From: Magnaporthiopsis rhizophila
Taxonomy: Eukaryota; Ascomycota; Sordariomycetes; Magnaporthales; Magnaporthaceae
Reading direction: 5' to 3'
Length of the DNA: 64,000 nucleotides
NCBI GenBank assembly: GCA_003049465.1
Contig: PYSS01000147.1
Coordinates: forward strand, 1 to 64,000
Shown here piece after piece: positions 19,801-31,600 of the stretch (positions are counted from its first letter, which is position 1; each line of letters begins with the position of its first letter). The notes under the pieces are model-generated. The model worked only from the letters and a program-made list of their open reading frames with translations. It was not told the DNA's origin and ran no database searches. A program made the position numbers and the translations under genes.

Positions 19801-21193
19801 ATGCATCTACACCTCTCCGTCGTCGGCCTGCTGGCCGCTCTGGCCGCGGCCGTCCCGGTCGAGAAGTCGGTAGATCGCCCTGCCCTCGTCGAGGGCGAGT
19901 CTTTGAGGCTCATCAAGACCTCTCCGGAGGATCTCATTTCCGTGACCGAGAAGGAGCTGGAGGAGAACTACATCGAGAGGAACATCAAGTTCATCGACGT
20001 CACAAACGTCGACGCCTCGGAGCTCGCCATCCTGTCGACGCCCTCCGACGCCGACGTGTCGAAGCTCGTCTCGAGGCAGTCGCCGACGTACCCCACCACC
20101 TTGTCGCACCAAACCGAGGCCAACAGGCTGATCGGTACCGCCTCCGTCGCCGGGCCGCAGAGCCATCTGCGCACCATCACGGGCTTCACGAACAGGCACT
20201 ATCAGAGCGCCAGCGGTGTGGAGGCGGCCACGTGGCTGTTCAACCAGGCCAAGAGCCTGGCGGCGCCGAACCCTTCCATCACCGTTGATCAGTTTAAGCA
20301 CGCAGGGTTTCGCCAGCCGTCCTTGATCGTCAAGATCCCTGGCGAGCTGAACAGCAGTGTCATTGTGGGAGGTGAGAGCGGCCCGTCCGTGGAATTTACC
20401 ATGATGTTAACCCTAACCCTGCGAAAGCCCACTTTGATGGTGTGGGCTCAGGCTCTACTCGCCTCGAGGCCGCTGACGACAACGGCAGTGGCAGTGTCGT
20501 TCTGCTCGAATCGCTCCGCGTCCTCGCCGCCGCCAAATTCAAGCCCAAGCAGACGCTCGAGTTTATGTGGTTTGGCGCAGAGGAGGCCGGCCTACTCGGT
20601 AGTCGTGACGTCTTCTCGAGCTACCGCTCAAGAGGCGCACGGGTTCTGGCCTATTTGAACCAGGACATGGCCGGCTACTCTCCCTCCAAAACCGTCAGTG
20701 TGTACACGGTAAGTACATTCTCAAAACCGCCTCGTGACTGGCTACCTATGCGGTACTAATCCCAACGTACTTTTTGTAGGACTACGTCGACACTAGCCTC
20801 ACCGCCTATGTCAGGTGAGCTTTTCTTCCCCCCTTTTCCGGACCTCTGGGTCGACAGCAGGATCACTGACCACGGCAGCCAGGCTCATCGCCGCCACCTA
20901 CACGGGATCGACCCCGACGACCTCGCGCTGCGGGTACGGATGCAGCGACCACGCCTCGGCCCGGTCCAACGGCTTCCGTGAGTTACCTATCCCCTTGGCC
21001 CGTTGTGTGCTCGGCCCTGTACTGACTGAATTTCTCCCCCACAGCCGCCGCCTTCGTTGTCGAGGACGTCTTCGAGAAGACGTCGCCCTACATCCACACC
21101 GCCCAGGATACCTACTCAACCATCCAGTGGGATTCCATCCTCCGCCACATCAAGCTCACCATTGGTTACCTCGTCGAGGCTTCCTACCTGTGA
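19801..21193 (+). CDS. secreted M28 leucine aminopeptidase (LAP1-type)
   Basis: Exons 19801-20371, 20428-20708, 20780-20814, 20883-20977 and 21045-21193 join in frame to 376 aa, the normal length for fungal M28E aminopeptidases. There is a signal peptide (MHLHLSVVGLLAALAAAVP), then an inhibitory-type propeptide and the di-zinc catalytic domain. Ligands and catalytic residues are all present: His192 in GAHFDG, Asp208 in ADDNGSG, Glu242/Glu243 in GAEEAGLLGS, Asp270 in LNQDMAGY and His345 in YIHTAQDT. The Cys pair in CGYGC is the usual disulfide. The first intron restores the AHFD motif, which is otherwise lost in a plain reading frame. The enzyme removes N-terminal residues from extracellular peptides. 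It looks fully functional. Confidence 0.93.
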
Positions 21194-21710
21194 GCGTTGG
21201 ATACGCCTCATTGTTAGACACATACCCGGGCAGGAGAGAAGGCTTTGCTGCATGCGTACATAAGCAGCCATAGTCTGTATATACTTGTTCATGGTAAATA
21301 ATTACGGTTGAAGTACTTCGGAGCCGGCCGCCATTGTCCCTTGGTGCTCGACAAATAGGACGCACAAGTAAAGCAGAGAAAAGGCTTGGTGGGAGTCTAG
21401 CGCCTGCTGGCACCGATGTTCCCGGCAGGATGTGTTTGTCGTTCTCTCGAGACGTATATCCGCCAAGGAACCAGCGCATCGGACCCCACGCCCAGTATAC
21501 TCTACATTGACTACCTGCGTACAGCTTCTACAGCTGTCGCGGCGCTGTAGGCTGGGAATCTGGCACGCTCCGCTTTAGGAATGGCGCCTCCAACCTGTCA
21601 ATATTTCCCAGCGCTCCGACCCAAACTCCAGACGCAGTCCCAAGCCCCTTATTCCCTAAACTACAAATCATGTTCTCGTGATAGTCATTTTTGTCACCAC
21701 TCCTCCAACC
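21194..21710. other. convergent intergenic region
   Basis: This is the 3' flank of both the aminopeptidase (plus) and the 767-aa gene (minus). No coding signal was found. Confidence 0.5.
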
Positions 21711-24014
21711 TCACTGCTCCCTCAACAACCGCTCCTGCTGCGCCTTCACATACACCATCGCCGCCCTCTTAAAGTCCTCCGTGTCGCTGAATATGACAGT
21801 CTTGTTGACGTGGCAATGGAAGTGAAAGACGGACGCCGGGACCGGGCAGTCGGCCCCGACCGGGCACGGGCGCACGTCGGTTCCCGGGATCGGCATGGTG
21901 ACGTAGTAAACCTCCGCGTCCTCCTCAGAATGTTGCGGCGCCTGCTCCACGACGGGGCCTTGGGGCGTCGAAGTCACCCGCATCGCCGGCGCCGGAGACT
22001 CTGCAAGAGTGGGGTACAGGACCTCGTTCAGCCGCACTGACGCCTCCTGGGCCCTGGCCACGGCAAGGTGGGCTTTTGACTCACGAGTGTGGTTTCCAGG
22101 GTTCGGGTCCCTGTTCGAAAAGATCATGTTCTGCGCGTCCTTTCCCGCCTGTATCGCGGCCTCTATCAGGCCCTGACCCTCGATCATGTCCACCAGTGCG
22201 TCGGCCTCTTGTCTCGCCGCCTCGGCCTTGCCGCCGCTGGGCAGAACGACGGCGTCGGCAGTCTGTCCGCTACCCTGATGGGTTTGCTGTTGTCCGGTGA
22301 TTGAAGGGAATCGGCTATTAATCGTCAGGCTGCCCACCGACCGCTTAAAGTCGCGGACAGTCGGGATTGGGAGCATGCCATGATGTCCCGTGTGGCCGGC
22401 GGGCTGGCGGGTGGCCTGTGTGGCAGCCGGAGGCTGTAAGGAACCGACGTGAGTGGACGCTGTCGGTTTCGGCAAAGGTGGGTGAGAGCCCGTCGATGCT
22501 GGGCTGGGCGACTGGACGGTGGCCAATCCATCCTTGCCAACGTGGAGCTGGAGCTTCTTCACGTGCGATGCCGTCTCTCCGTTACCACCGGATTGCCTGG
22601 TCGGAAAGAAGGCCTTGCTGATGTTCACGAATCTGGTGTGGCTTCCCGGGATGTCGGGCAGTGACTGGTCAGGGGCGCTCTGGTTGCCTGCCTGGGCGCC
22701 GCCGCTCGGCCAGCGTCCGTCTCCCAGCACGAACGGAAGCGACATACGCCCTAGCTCGTCTGGCTCTGCGGCGCCTGCAGGGCGGGATGGAGTGTCAGGC
22801 TGGTTCTGCGAGAGCTTGGGCCGTTTCTCCCCGTTCTCGCCCGTCGCCGCAGACTTCCGGGTCGGCGAGGTGTTCTTCCGCTTACCAAGCGTACCATCAG
22901 CATCGGTCTGGCCCAGCAGGGGAGACGTCTCCGTGTGGTCGAGATGCTGGACGGCATTGGGCGCAAGCCGAGTATCTGGCGCAGCGGCCCAAAAGACAGT
23001 GCTTGGTGTACCAGTCGCAGCACCAGGACTCTTTGTGAGCTGTCTAGGGTTGATAGTGCCCTGAGACCGGTTGTCTGCTGCAGAGGCATTGCGCATGCCA
23101 GGGTGGAAATCGCCGATTGCGAACGGAGAAAGCAGGGTAGGTTCATGGGCTTGCTGAAATGCTTCCAGAACACTGCCACTCCTGGCCGGCATAGGCAGGC
23201 TGTGCTGCTCCTTTCGAGGCGTGTTTGGGCGAGGAACATCGCGAGCCATGTCGTCGGTCTTGCGCGTGGCTCGCTCGGGTTCCTGAGTGGGACGAGCGGT
23301 GTCAGGCTTGTCTGTCGCTGATTTTTCTCCTTTGCTGGCGCTTGAGGGGGCCACTGCCCGCGATGGCTCGATGACATCATTCGGTCGCTGGCTCTCCTGT
23401 GCTGGTGGACGGAAGGTGGCCGTCTGAGTAGTGAGAGGGTTGGGGACCGAGCCAGCACTCGGAGCCGGGAGGACGGTAGCAGAGGCCGCATTGGGATTGG
23501 AAGCCGCGTGAGGATCGAACCGAGCCTGAGTCTGGGCTTGGACTGGAACTTGGGTGCCCAGAAGCGGAGTTAATGTTTGAGCAGGTGCGAGAGCAGGTCG
23601 GAACGCTGCAGTTGCGACGACAGAACTGGCCGACGGAGCGGCGTTGCTGGCAGCGACGTTCTGGGGTGCCTGCGGCGGCCCGGCGTCGTCATCTGATGCT
23701 TCCTCGTCCTCTTCGTCGTCTTCCTCCTCATCCTCCTCCGGCTCGGCTGGGTCGCCCAAGGGTGGCTGGCCGTTAGCCGCCCTCTTTTCGTTGATACTGG
23801 CAACCAGCTGACGGAACCCGGGATTGCGAAAGCCAAGCGAGCCCTCTTTATTCTTCTTTCGGAGATATGACACCTGGTTCAGCTCAAACGGGCTCTCAGC
23901 ATGAGACTCTGGGAACTTGGCTTGGTATTCATCTCGAATGACGGAGTTCTGGTATTTCGCGTCGAGGCGCTTCCGCACAAACTCCTCTTGCTCCAGCGTG
24001 TAGCGGCGAACCAT
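21711..24014 (-). CDS. 767-aa largely disordered protein with N-terminal helix-turn-helix-like segment
   Basis: A single intronless frame. Residues 1-60 (YTLEQEEFVRKRLDAKYQNSV, then NQVSYLRKKNKEG) form a helical, basic block like the DNA-binding heads of fungal regulators, but I cannot name a family. An acidic run of Asp/Glu follows at about 93-110. Residues 115-560 are Pro/Ser/Thr/Gln-rich and disordered. A helical region (about 590-690, EAARQEADALVDMIEGQGLIEA) and a Cys-containing segment near 730 (RPCPVGADCPVP with FHFHCHVNK) close the protein. It is plausibly a nuclear regulator. It has long codon-biased ORF evidence and no broken frame. Confidence 0.75.
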   Translation of the reverse strand: MVRRYTLEQEEFVRKRLDAKYQNSVIRDEYQAKFPESHAESPFELNQVSYLRKKNKEGSLGFRNPGFRQLVASINEKRAANGQPPLGDPAEPEEDEEEDDEEDEEASDDDAGPPQAPQNVAASNAAPSASSVVATAAFRPALAPAQTLTPLLGTQVPVQAQTQARFDPHAASNPNAASATVLPAPSAGSVPNPLTTQTATFRPPAQESQRPNDVIEPSRAVAPSSASKGEKSATDKPDTARPTQEPERATRKTDDMARDVPRPNTPRKEQHSLPMPARSGSVLEAFQQAHEPTLLSPFAIGDFHPGMRNASAADNRSQGTINPRQLTKSPGAATGTPSTVFWAAAPDTRLAPNAVQHLDHTETSPLLGQTDADGTLGKRKNTSPTRKSAATGENGEKRPKLSQNQPDTPSRPAGAAEPDELGRMSLPFVLGDGRWPSGGAQAGNQSAPDQSLPDIPGSHTRFVNISKAFFPTRQSGGNGETASHVKKLQLHVGKDGLATVQSPSPASTGSHPPLPKPTASTHVGSLQPPAATQATRQPAGHTGHHGMLPIPTVRDFKRSVGSLTINSRFPSITGQQQTHQGSGQTADAVVLPSGGKAEAARQEADALVDMIEGQGLIEAAIQAGKDAQNMIFSNRDPNPGNHTRESKAHLAVARAQEASVRLNEVLYPTLAESPAPAMRVTSTPQGPVVEQAPQHSEEDAEVYYVTMPIPGTDVRPCPVGADCPVPASVFHFHCHVNKTVIFSDTEDFKRAAMVYVKAQQERLLREQ

Positions 24015-25230
24015 GGCTCCGATGGATGATAAGAGGCGCGTGGAAGAATTATGGACCAGCGTGGCTCCGACGGCAAGAGCTAGCGATGGCTGGGTTGTGG
24101 ACAGGAAGCCGCGCTGAGTTGGTGTCAGTGCTGCGTGGCTGCCCGTGAGGTTGCTGATATGGCAAGCTGGCGCAAAATTTTATTTTGGGAAAGTGCATCC
24201 GCTCCTCTGGTAGTGCCTAATTCTGGGCCATATCGTTGAGGAAGGAGCGAGTTGAAACCTTGGAAATCTCTGATCAACTACCGAGTTCCTTCCAAAGAGC
24301 CGGGTAGCACTACACAAGCAGTAAGTTTAAAAGCGGGTGCAGCATACCATAATATCAACCGTTTTTTAGTAGATAGACACCCGGTATGTCGAGAGAAAAT
24401 TTTCTTCTCATCCCGGGTTGCCTTCCTTTTTTTAAATTTTTTTTTTCTTTGGCATTCCTCTTTGGTATTCTGCTTCCTTTTTCTCTTTTTTTTTCGGTGT
24501 TTTTTTTTGCTTCCTCTTCCTCAATTCTAATTTCGGTCTTCCAGTTCATTTTTCTCATTTCTCTTTTCTGTTTTCCGTTTCCTCTTTCTTGTTTCTCTTT
24601 TCGGGTTTCCGCTTCCTCTTTTTCAATTTAATAATAACGCAGATGGATGGTGTCATAAGTCAGGAGACGTCGGTTAATAAAATGTTTGCAACATCGAAAA
24701 CCTAGTTGACCTCCAGGCAGAAAAATCCATGCCCTCTTTGAGAAATAAACATCAATTACAACAGGAACACTGCAAGCATGCTGAAAACGTGCCGTTGGAG
24801 TCGCCAAGGCTGTGCCCCGGCTTTACCGGCACTAACGGCAGGCAGGGGTTCCGGTCGTTAGACAGGCGCATTGACCCAGAAAAAATTTGGGTCCGCCACC
24901 TAATTTGATTAGCAAGACTTCTCTTTCAGGCTAAGAGCCGCCAAATTTTTTTTTTTGGGCTGGGCGACAGGGTTGGTCGCAATGCAGCCACTTGCGTACA
25001 GGGAGCCCCGATACACGCACCCATGTACGCGGAAGGGAGCCTGCAGCACGCGAAACCTTTCTTTGCGTGCATGGGGACTCCCTTCTCGCGAGTCGAACGC
25101 AACAATGCGACATCTGTCGATGCGACACCTGTCGATGCGACGTCGTTTCCACCTGGTCGGAACCTCATCAGCGACCTGGAACGCCAAGCTCGCTAGCATG
25201 GTGCGGGGTCGAGCGCATAGGGGGCTCGAG
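24015..25230. other. divergent promoter region with pyrimidine tracts
   Basis: This separates the 767-aa gene (minus) from the GH30 gene (plus). 24415-24625 is an almost pure T/C block on the plus strand. The rest has no coding signal. Confidence 0.5.
24415..24625 (+). repeat. polypyrimidine (T/C) low-complexity tract
   Basis: Repeated TTTTTCTTT, TTCCTCTT and TTTCTCTTTT words over 200 nt with few purines. Confidence 0.75.
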
Positions 25231-25237
25231 TATAAAA
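25231..25237 (+). promoter_or_regulatory. TATA box of the GH30 gene
   Basis: TATAAAA, 93 nt upstream of the ATG at 25324. Confidence 0.6.
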
Positions 25238-25323
25238 CGAGAAGATGCGCCGTTCTTTTGGCGATGTACACCGTTCCACCTCAGGCCTAACCGACCTTTT
25301 ACATTCGCTATCATTCAGCCATC

Positions 25324-26843
25324 ATGTTGTCCCGCCCTCTCATCTTGTCTTTGTTCAGTCTTGCTGCGAGGCCAGTCACGGCGGACCTCACAGCCACCAT
25401 CACTACTGGACAATGGGGTGTCTGGGAGGGCTGGGGCACATCGCTCGCCTGGTGGGGGGTGGCATTCGGGGATCGGGACGATTTGGCGGATCTCTTCTTC
25501 TCGCGGAACACGGCCAAACTCGGCAGTCAGAGCGCCCCCGGTCTCGGTTTTAACATTGTGCGCTACAACGTCGGCGGCTCCAGCAACAAGCCCGCTGATG
25601 GAAAGTCCATGAAGGTTCCCTCGACCATGAACCCTTCTCGCCTTGTCGACGGCTATTGGATCGACTGGAACAGCAAAGACCCCAAGTCAGCCAGCTGGGA
25701 TTGGTCGGTGGACGCCAACCAGCGCAACATGATGCGGAAAGCCAAAGCCCGCGGCGCCGACATCTTTGAGCTCTTCTCCAACTCTCCAATGTGGTGGATG
25801 CTGTACAACCAGAACGTCGCTGGGAGTGATAAAGCAAGTCCCTGTTCCCTTTATATCTTTCTCCAGTGCGAGTGTAATAATATACTAACGGCACTTGTGC
25901 GGTTTAGGGCAAGAACGACAACCTGCAGGAGTGGAACCACCAGGATTTCGCGCTCTACCTGGCAACGGTCTCCAAGTACGCCAAGGACAACTGGGGCATC
26001 GACTTCCAGTCGGTCGAGCCCTTCAACGAGCCATCGGTTGCGTGGTGGAACTCCAAGAGCGGCACGCAGGAGGGCTGCCACTTCGACACCAAGACGCAGG
26101 CCACCATCATCAGCATGCTGCGCGCAGAGCTCAACTCGCGCGGCCTTAACCACCAGATCATCGCCGCGTCGGACGAGAACACGTACGACGGAGCGACGGC
26201 GAGCCTCAAGGGCCTCATCGAGGCCGGTGCCGCCGCCGGCATCGGCCGCGTCAACGTGCACGGCTACCAGTACGGCGGCGGCGACAGGCAGAAGCTATAC
26301 GAGACGGCCAAGGGCGTGGGCAAGCGTGTCTGGCAGAGCGAGTACGCCAAGGGCGAAGAGACGGGCGCCGAGATGGTCAGCAACCTGATCCTCGACTTCC
26401 GCTTCCTGCACCCGACCGCCTGGGTCTACTGGCAGGCGATCGATGGCGGCGGATGGGGCATCATCGACGGCGAGAACAAGAACAAGCAGCTGGGCGCCAT
26501 CAACCAAAAGTTCTACCTCCTCGCCCTCTTCACACGCCACATCCGCCCCGGCATGACCATCCTCGACAGCGGCGAGTACTGGGTCACGGCCTACGACGCG
26601 AAAGCCCGCAAGCTCGTCATCGTCGCCGTCAACTGGCTGGACGCGCAGATCCTCAACTTTGACCTCTCCCGTTTCAGCAAACCCGGCACCGAGGGTGCCC
26701 TGGTGCCGCGGTGGAGCACATTCGTAGAAAAGGGCGAGCAATATGTGCAGCACAACGACACGAAGATTGTCGGCAAAAAGTTTTGGTCGCAGTTCCAGAA
26801 GAACCAAGTACAAACATTCGAAATAGCAGACGTCACAATTTAG
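25324..26843 (+). CDS. secreted GH30 endo-beta-1,6-galactanase
   Basis: Exons 25324-25833 and 25908-26843 give 481 aa with a signal peptide (LILSLFSLAARPVTA). The start of the mature protein (WGVWEGWGTSLAWWG) and the domain order match fungal GH30 endo-beta-1,6-galactanases. The acid/base is Glu211 in EPFNEPS and the nucleophile Glu315 in VWQSEYA; WVYWQAIDGGGWG and a C-terminal beta-sandwich follow. The enzyme cleaves beta-1,6-galactan side chains of arabinogalactan proteins. The intron begins GCAAGT instead of GT; splicing AAA to GGC restores SDKGKND, and a TACTAAC branch site precedes the TTTAG acceptor, so it is a GC-AG intron. The gene is intact. Confidence 0.92.
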
Positions 26844-27438
26844 ATGTCGAAGTTGGCCTCCCGTCGTTCTTTTTTCACGCTTTTTTTCTGATTTTTTTTT
26901 TTTAATTTATTCGCTTTTTATTTTTCTTTAGACATCCTTTTTCTCCTTGAATTTTTTAGACATTGTTTTTTTCTTCATTCTTCTTTTTTTTTCTTCTTTT
27001 TTTCAAGGCTTCCCCCGGCGCCACACCCTTTTTTTTTTTTTTGGTTTCGCACGCCACGCTTTTTCGCCCGTGGGGGGCAGAGTATATACATACTTTTGTC
27101 CGTAAATAAACTTCATGGCATTGTTCACTCGCTGGCGAAACGCCTGTCTCAGTCGCAATTTTTAGTAACCAGGTCCATGCATTAAAGTGCCCAGGAAAAG
27201 CTCGCGTGGAAAGTCCGGGGCAACATGGGTGTGTGACAGGAACAGCCCCTTGATTTGGCAACGTTACCATCCGTGACCGTTACGCGATCGACGCGTCAGA
27301 TGCACGACGTGCGGAGCAAAGTACCGTAGCAAACCACTTCCCTGGATACACCTTCCAGTTACGGCGCGACACCAGTGGCGTAGCTGACCCGTACAATAGT
27401 GATATTTTCGATTACGCGCATCATCTTGCCCGTCCATC
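26844..27438. other. convergent 3' flanks with T-rich tracts
   Basis: Poly-T/C runs at 26873-27045 likely include the GH30 3' UTR and terminator. No gene was seen. Confidence 0.5.
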
Positions 27439-28596
27439 TCATTTCCACTGCGTAAGAGCAGTCTCCTCCCTGCTGAGAGATGCGTATCGAACACTGCTCG
27501 TCCACAAATCCTTAAGCTTTGCTTTATCTCGGGACTCGGCGCTCGTCTCCCGCAGCGCATTGCCGTCAAAGTAAAGATCCTTGGGATGCTGGCCATAAGG
27601 GGCATCCTCGGAAAATGCGGCGTTGAGGAGGTCGGTCGCCGACTTCTCCGTGCTTCGCATCAAGGGGTTCTCCGCAAAGAGGGCCATGATGGGCGTGAGA
27701 AGCGGAATGAGGATTCGGGCGACGAAGAACCGGTAGTAGAAGCTCCCGCGCCTCAGGATCGTAGTCGGCATAGCCCCGGGGTCGGTGCCGACTACTGATA
27801 TTCCGGAGAGAGCCGGGTCCGCTTCCAGCCGAGACTGCAGCTCGTGACTGTATCATCCGCGTCAGGACATCAGCATTATCTCTTCATGAGAGGAGTTAGG
27901 CGACTTACGCCATCATGATCTGGCACAGCTTGGCGGCGCCATACCGCCTAAGGCCGACACCGTCACCGAATTGCCCTTTGGCCAGGCTATCGGCGTCTGG
28001 GAAGAGGGTCTTCCATTTGGCCTCCGCGTATATGCCCATCGAGGCGGTACGTCGGTCGAGCGGGCTCCAGAGAAATCACCGTTAGTTTGGAGTGGAAATC
28101 ATTTTCGCGGGGGACGGGAAAACCAAAAGACTCACTCGTGGGCATAGCTGCCTACCACCACGACCCTGCCCTCCTTGTCCATGCTCTGCAGCAGCTTGAG
28201 CGTAAGAAGCCAGTGCCCCAGGTACGTGGCGTGAAAGGTCATGTCAAAGCCGTCGTTGGAGAAGTTCTGCTCGGAGTGCTCTTGGTACGCCGCATTCTCG
28301 ATGATGGCTCGAATGGGCGGCAGGCGGCCGTCGGCGACGCGTGCGTTGATGTCGTTGGTCACATCGCGGGTTGATGCGAGACTGCTGAGGTCACAGGCGA
28401 CCACCTGGATGGTGTCGGGGGCCCTCTTGGCCTTGTGCGCGTCCAGGACTCTCTGCAGGGTTGCGGCGGTTTCGACCTTGCGGACGGTGAAAAGAATGTG
28501 GTGGTCGGTGTAGGCCGGTTCCGACAGGAGCTTTTTGGCGATGGTGGACCCGAGTCCGCCGTTTGCGCCGGTGACAATTACGGTCCCTTTAGCCAT
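27439..28596 (-). CDS. short-chain dehydrogenase/reductase
   Basis: Exons 28596-28136, 28064-27909 and 27847-27439 join in frame to 341 aa. The Rossmann motif TGANGGLG (residues 9-16), the ENAAY segment in place of NNAG, the catalytic Ser150 (VVGSYAH) and Tyr195-x-x-x-Lys199 (RRYGAAK) identify a classical/extended SDR related to retinol- and protochlorophyllide-reductase-like fungal enzymes. The substrate is unknown; NAD(P)H-dependent carbonyl reduction is expected. I chose the ATG at 28596 over 28662 because a TATA box at 28680-28685 lies only about 20 nt from the upstream ATG, leaving no room for a leader. A hydrophobic stretch (FFVARILIPLLTPIMALF) in exon 3 may bind membrane. Confidence 0.85.
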
Positions 28597-28679
28597 GTTG
28601 TTTGCGCTCGTGTTTTTGATGCCTTCTTTCGGACCTCGTTCGATCTTTTTCCAGTCGGTCATGATCCCGCCTCGCTCAC

Positions 28680-28685
28680 TTTATA
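28680..28685 (-). promoter_or_regulatory. TATA box of the SDR gene
   Basis: GATATAAAG on the minus strand, about 85 nt from the chosen ATG at 28596. Confidence 0.5.
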
Positions 28686-28699
28686 TCCGCCGGTAATGT

Positions 28700-31600
28700 C
28701 CCGGGCCATGATCGCAAAGCTGAGAGCTCAACGCGGGCCCCTCCTCGGACAGTAGACCGAGCCGAGTGCGAGCTGGACGTGTCCAAATCTGTCTAGGCTG
28801 GCTGCAAGGCCGGCAGTCTGGACGGCGCCAAGCCCGGATGCTGAAATGTGGCATCACGCCGGTTTCTGGTGCTGGCATCAAATCTGAATAAATCTGTAGC
28901 ATAATACCCTTTAGAACTGGCAAGGGATACGTGTACTGGCTTAAAAAGCGATCAGCACCGATTCTTTCTCGGATTTCCATGACAACAATACGTTCTTATG
29001 GCTCGAACGCAGCTAGCTTCTTTCTCGCGCCTACGCTGACGGCTCGCGGGGACGAGCGATGCAAATCGGACTGACACCCACCCAGCCTCTGAGGCCAGCA
29101 GTACCGTTTTAGCCGACTGAGCTTTCTAAAGACTGGAGGAGATTGACTGGAAATGAGGTGACGAACGTGCGCTGGCCAGGAGAGGTGATGGCGTTATTCT
29201 CGGCGATTCCATGCATCACGACCCGATAGCGTTGCCTTTAAGCACGGGAAACGTGTCGTCCTGCCACCTGAACCTCGATGCCATTTATTGATAGCTCCAG
29301 TGTACGGGATTAATCACATGAACAGTCTGATATCACGGAATCGCACAGGCAATCCACGGCGGCAAGCGAATGGTCTCGTGCGAGATCTCCGCTCACGCCA
29401 TCAATATGACCCCGTCGGCTGTGGTAAATGGATGACGACGCGCGGCTTCGTAGGCTTGGAGTCCCGGCCACTGCCCCGCTATCCGCCGTCCTGCCGAACC
29501 AGAACTTCGGGGTCCGATTCGGGCTGGCAGCCACAACGCGCCCTGGCGCCCTCGTGATGGCCCAAGCCCTAGCATCGTTGTTCTTCCGTGGCGACTCTCG
29601 CAGGATCGCCAAACAAACGATGCGCTCGTGGCCATGTAATGACAGCGTTTCGCGTTTTACTCTCAGCCCTCTGCTTATGTACCAGCCAGGGTGCGGGGTC
29701 TACGATGCTGTCTCCTCGTCAGCGCCGTTGCAACGTCGCGCCTTGACACAAATACTGCGAGTCGCGCGCGCCATCCGGTCGCCGCTCCCAGACCCTTCGG
29801 GAGGATCACGACAAAATGACGACACTACCGTGGGACCCCTCGTTCCTGCCTTAACTCGCTCGCCCAGTTCGACTGGCGTAAACGCAAGATTTGCGTACCA
29901 CACATCGAGCGTGCAGTATTTCGGTCAACTCCACCTGTAATCAGTTGCCGATTTGATTGCCCATTGATTTATTTAAACGGGGATAATGTTGCTGATGCAT
30001 GGTTTTTCTTCCTTATAAAGGCGGGGCGGTATGATATCCAAATTATGAATTGACAAGTACATTCATTGCTTTCAGCTGCGGGAAAATACATGTAAAGGGG
30101 TCCATTATTAGCAGGGGCCAAAACGCGGGTCGCCCATTCCTTTCTACCTGCATAAGATGAATCGTGCAAGTCATACCGAAGCAATGGAACACATATTGTG
30201 CGTTTTCTGATGCCGAATGACTCCGGCTAGGACCAATTGAAGGCCATTCCGAAAGCGAGCGTGATAGCGACTCGTTTCGATGTTCCAAAACGGACCCGAA
30301 CATGCCACCGTTTTCGTATGACGCCGTTTTCAACCTAAGAAATATCTGTCATATCGTGTTGCATTGCATGGAAAGATGTCAAGCTTCTCGAATGTTGTAA
30401 AAGTCCTTGCAGGCTTTCCAGTTGGGACACAATGCGTGCTAGGGTCTCGACCTTGGCCACTGATTCAATTGGCTGTTCCCGTTTCGGATCATTCGGCCCA
30501 CGTCCATCACCCGTCGACGGCGGTGAAACAGCCAGGTCCCGCGTTCCTGGCTCGTCCGGCCGAACATTTTACTACCAGCACACTCTGCCAAGACCTATCA
30601 GACCTGGTACGGTTAGTTCTGTCTGGCAGCCGCCAATTGTGGAAGTCGGATGACCCGACCACCCGGTTGGCACCGCCCACTATGCCTCAGCCTGTGTCCA
30701 CGTCTCCAAGCAAATAACACAGGTTCCTTGCTTACAGGTCGGCCGCATGGAGTAAAGGCTAGCACAATGGATGACGTTCTGACTGCCCGCCTCCTCAGGA
30801 TCTAGGTTCCATTCCCAGTATGACCTTCGGCCCGCGTTGCATTTTGCTTCCGGCGCCGTCGGTCTTCTGGAGGGAAAAAGAAACATCCTCCAGTATTTGT
30901 TCAACTCTTATCTTCTGCAACTCATTTACATCATACCATACCATCATGCGCTTTTTTGCCCAACCCCTTTCTCTTAAATTCGCGCATTTTGCTACCTAAC
31001 CCCGCGTCACGAAAAACTCGTAGCTGCAATCTTTTGGTTCCACCTCGGGCGGATATCTCGGGATGTCTACACGGCTGGTACCTACCCCGTGCATGAGCCA
31101 GTTGGGGAAATCTGATATTAGGTAAAATAAAAGTAATGCCAGCGGCGCTCGACCAAGATTCACGCGGTTAGAAGAACTTTATGCATATTCCACGCGTCGT
31201 AGAAGATGTCTTCCCCACGGGGACCCCGAGAAACGAGAGTAAAAGTACGTAAAGAATACATCTCTTTGGGAGGGAAGAAAGCGGTGGTGATACTGTTGCG
31301 CAGGGTGTCGATGTTGGCTTTTGTGGATCCGACGTCATGATGCAGGGGGCTTCGAGCGTTCCTGACCGATGCCAAATACGGTTAGTGGATGGGTCCGTTA
31401 CGTAACCAGCCAAGAGGCGAATTTTGCTCCCGAAATGATCCGCGGCAGAGTGAAGGTGATCATCTGCCGCCTCGTCCAAAGCTTATGCTATTCTTGGCCG
31501 CTATCTGCCGAGGCAGGAGCAACAACGCCGGAGGCTCTGCGGACCGCTAGGTCGATCATCACACCTCGAGGACTACCTACTCCCTCAAGTCGCATTCATC

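Noticed and set aside
20372..20427. Apparent frameshift destroying the M28 zinc motif
   Set aside because: A 56-nt intron with GTGAGA donor, CCCTAAC branch site and AAAG acceptor restores GAHFDG exactly.
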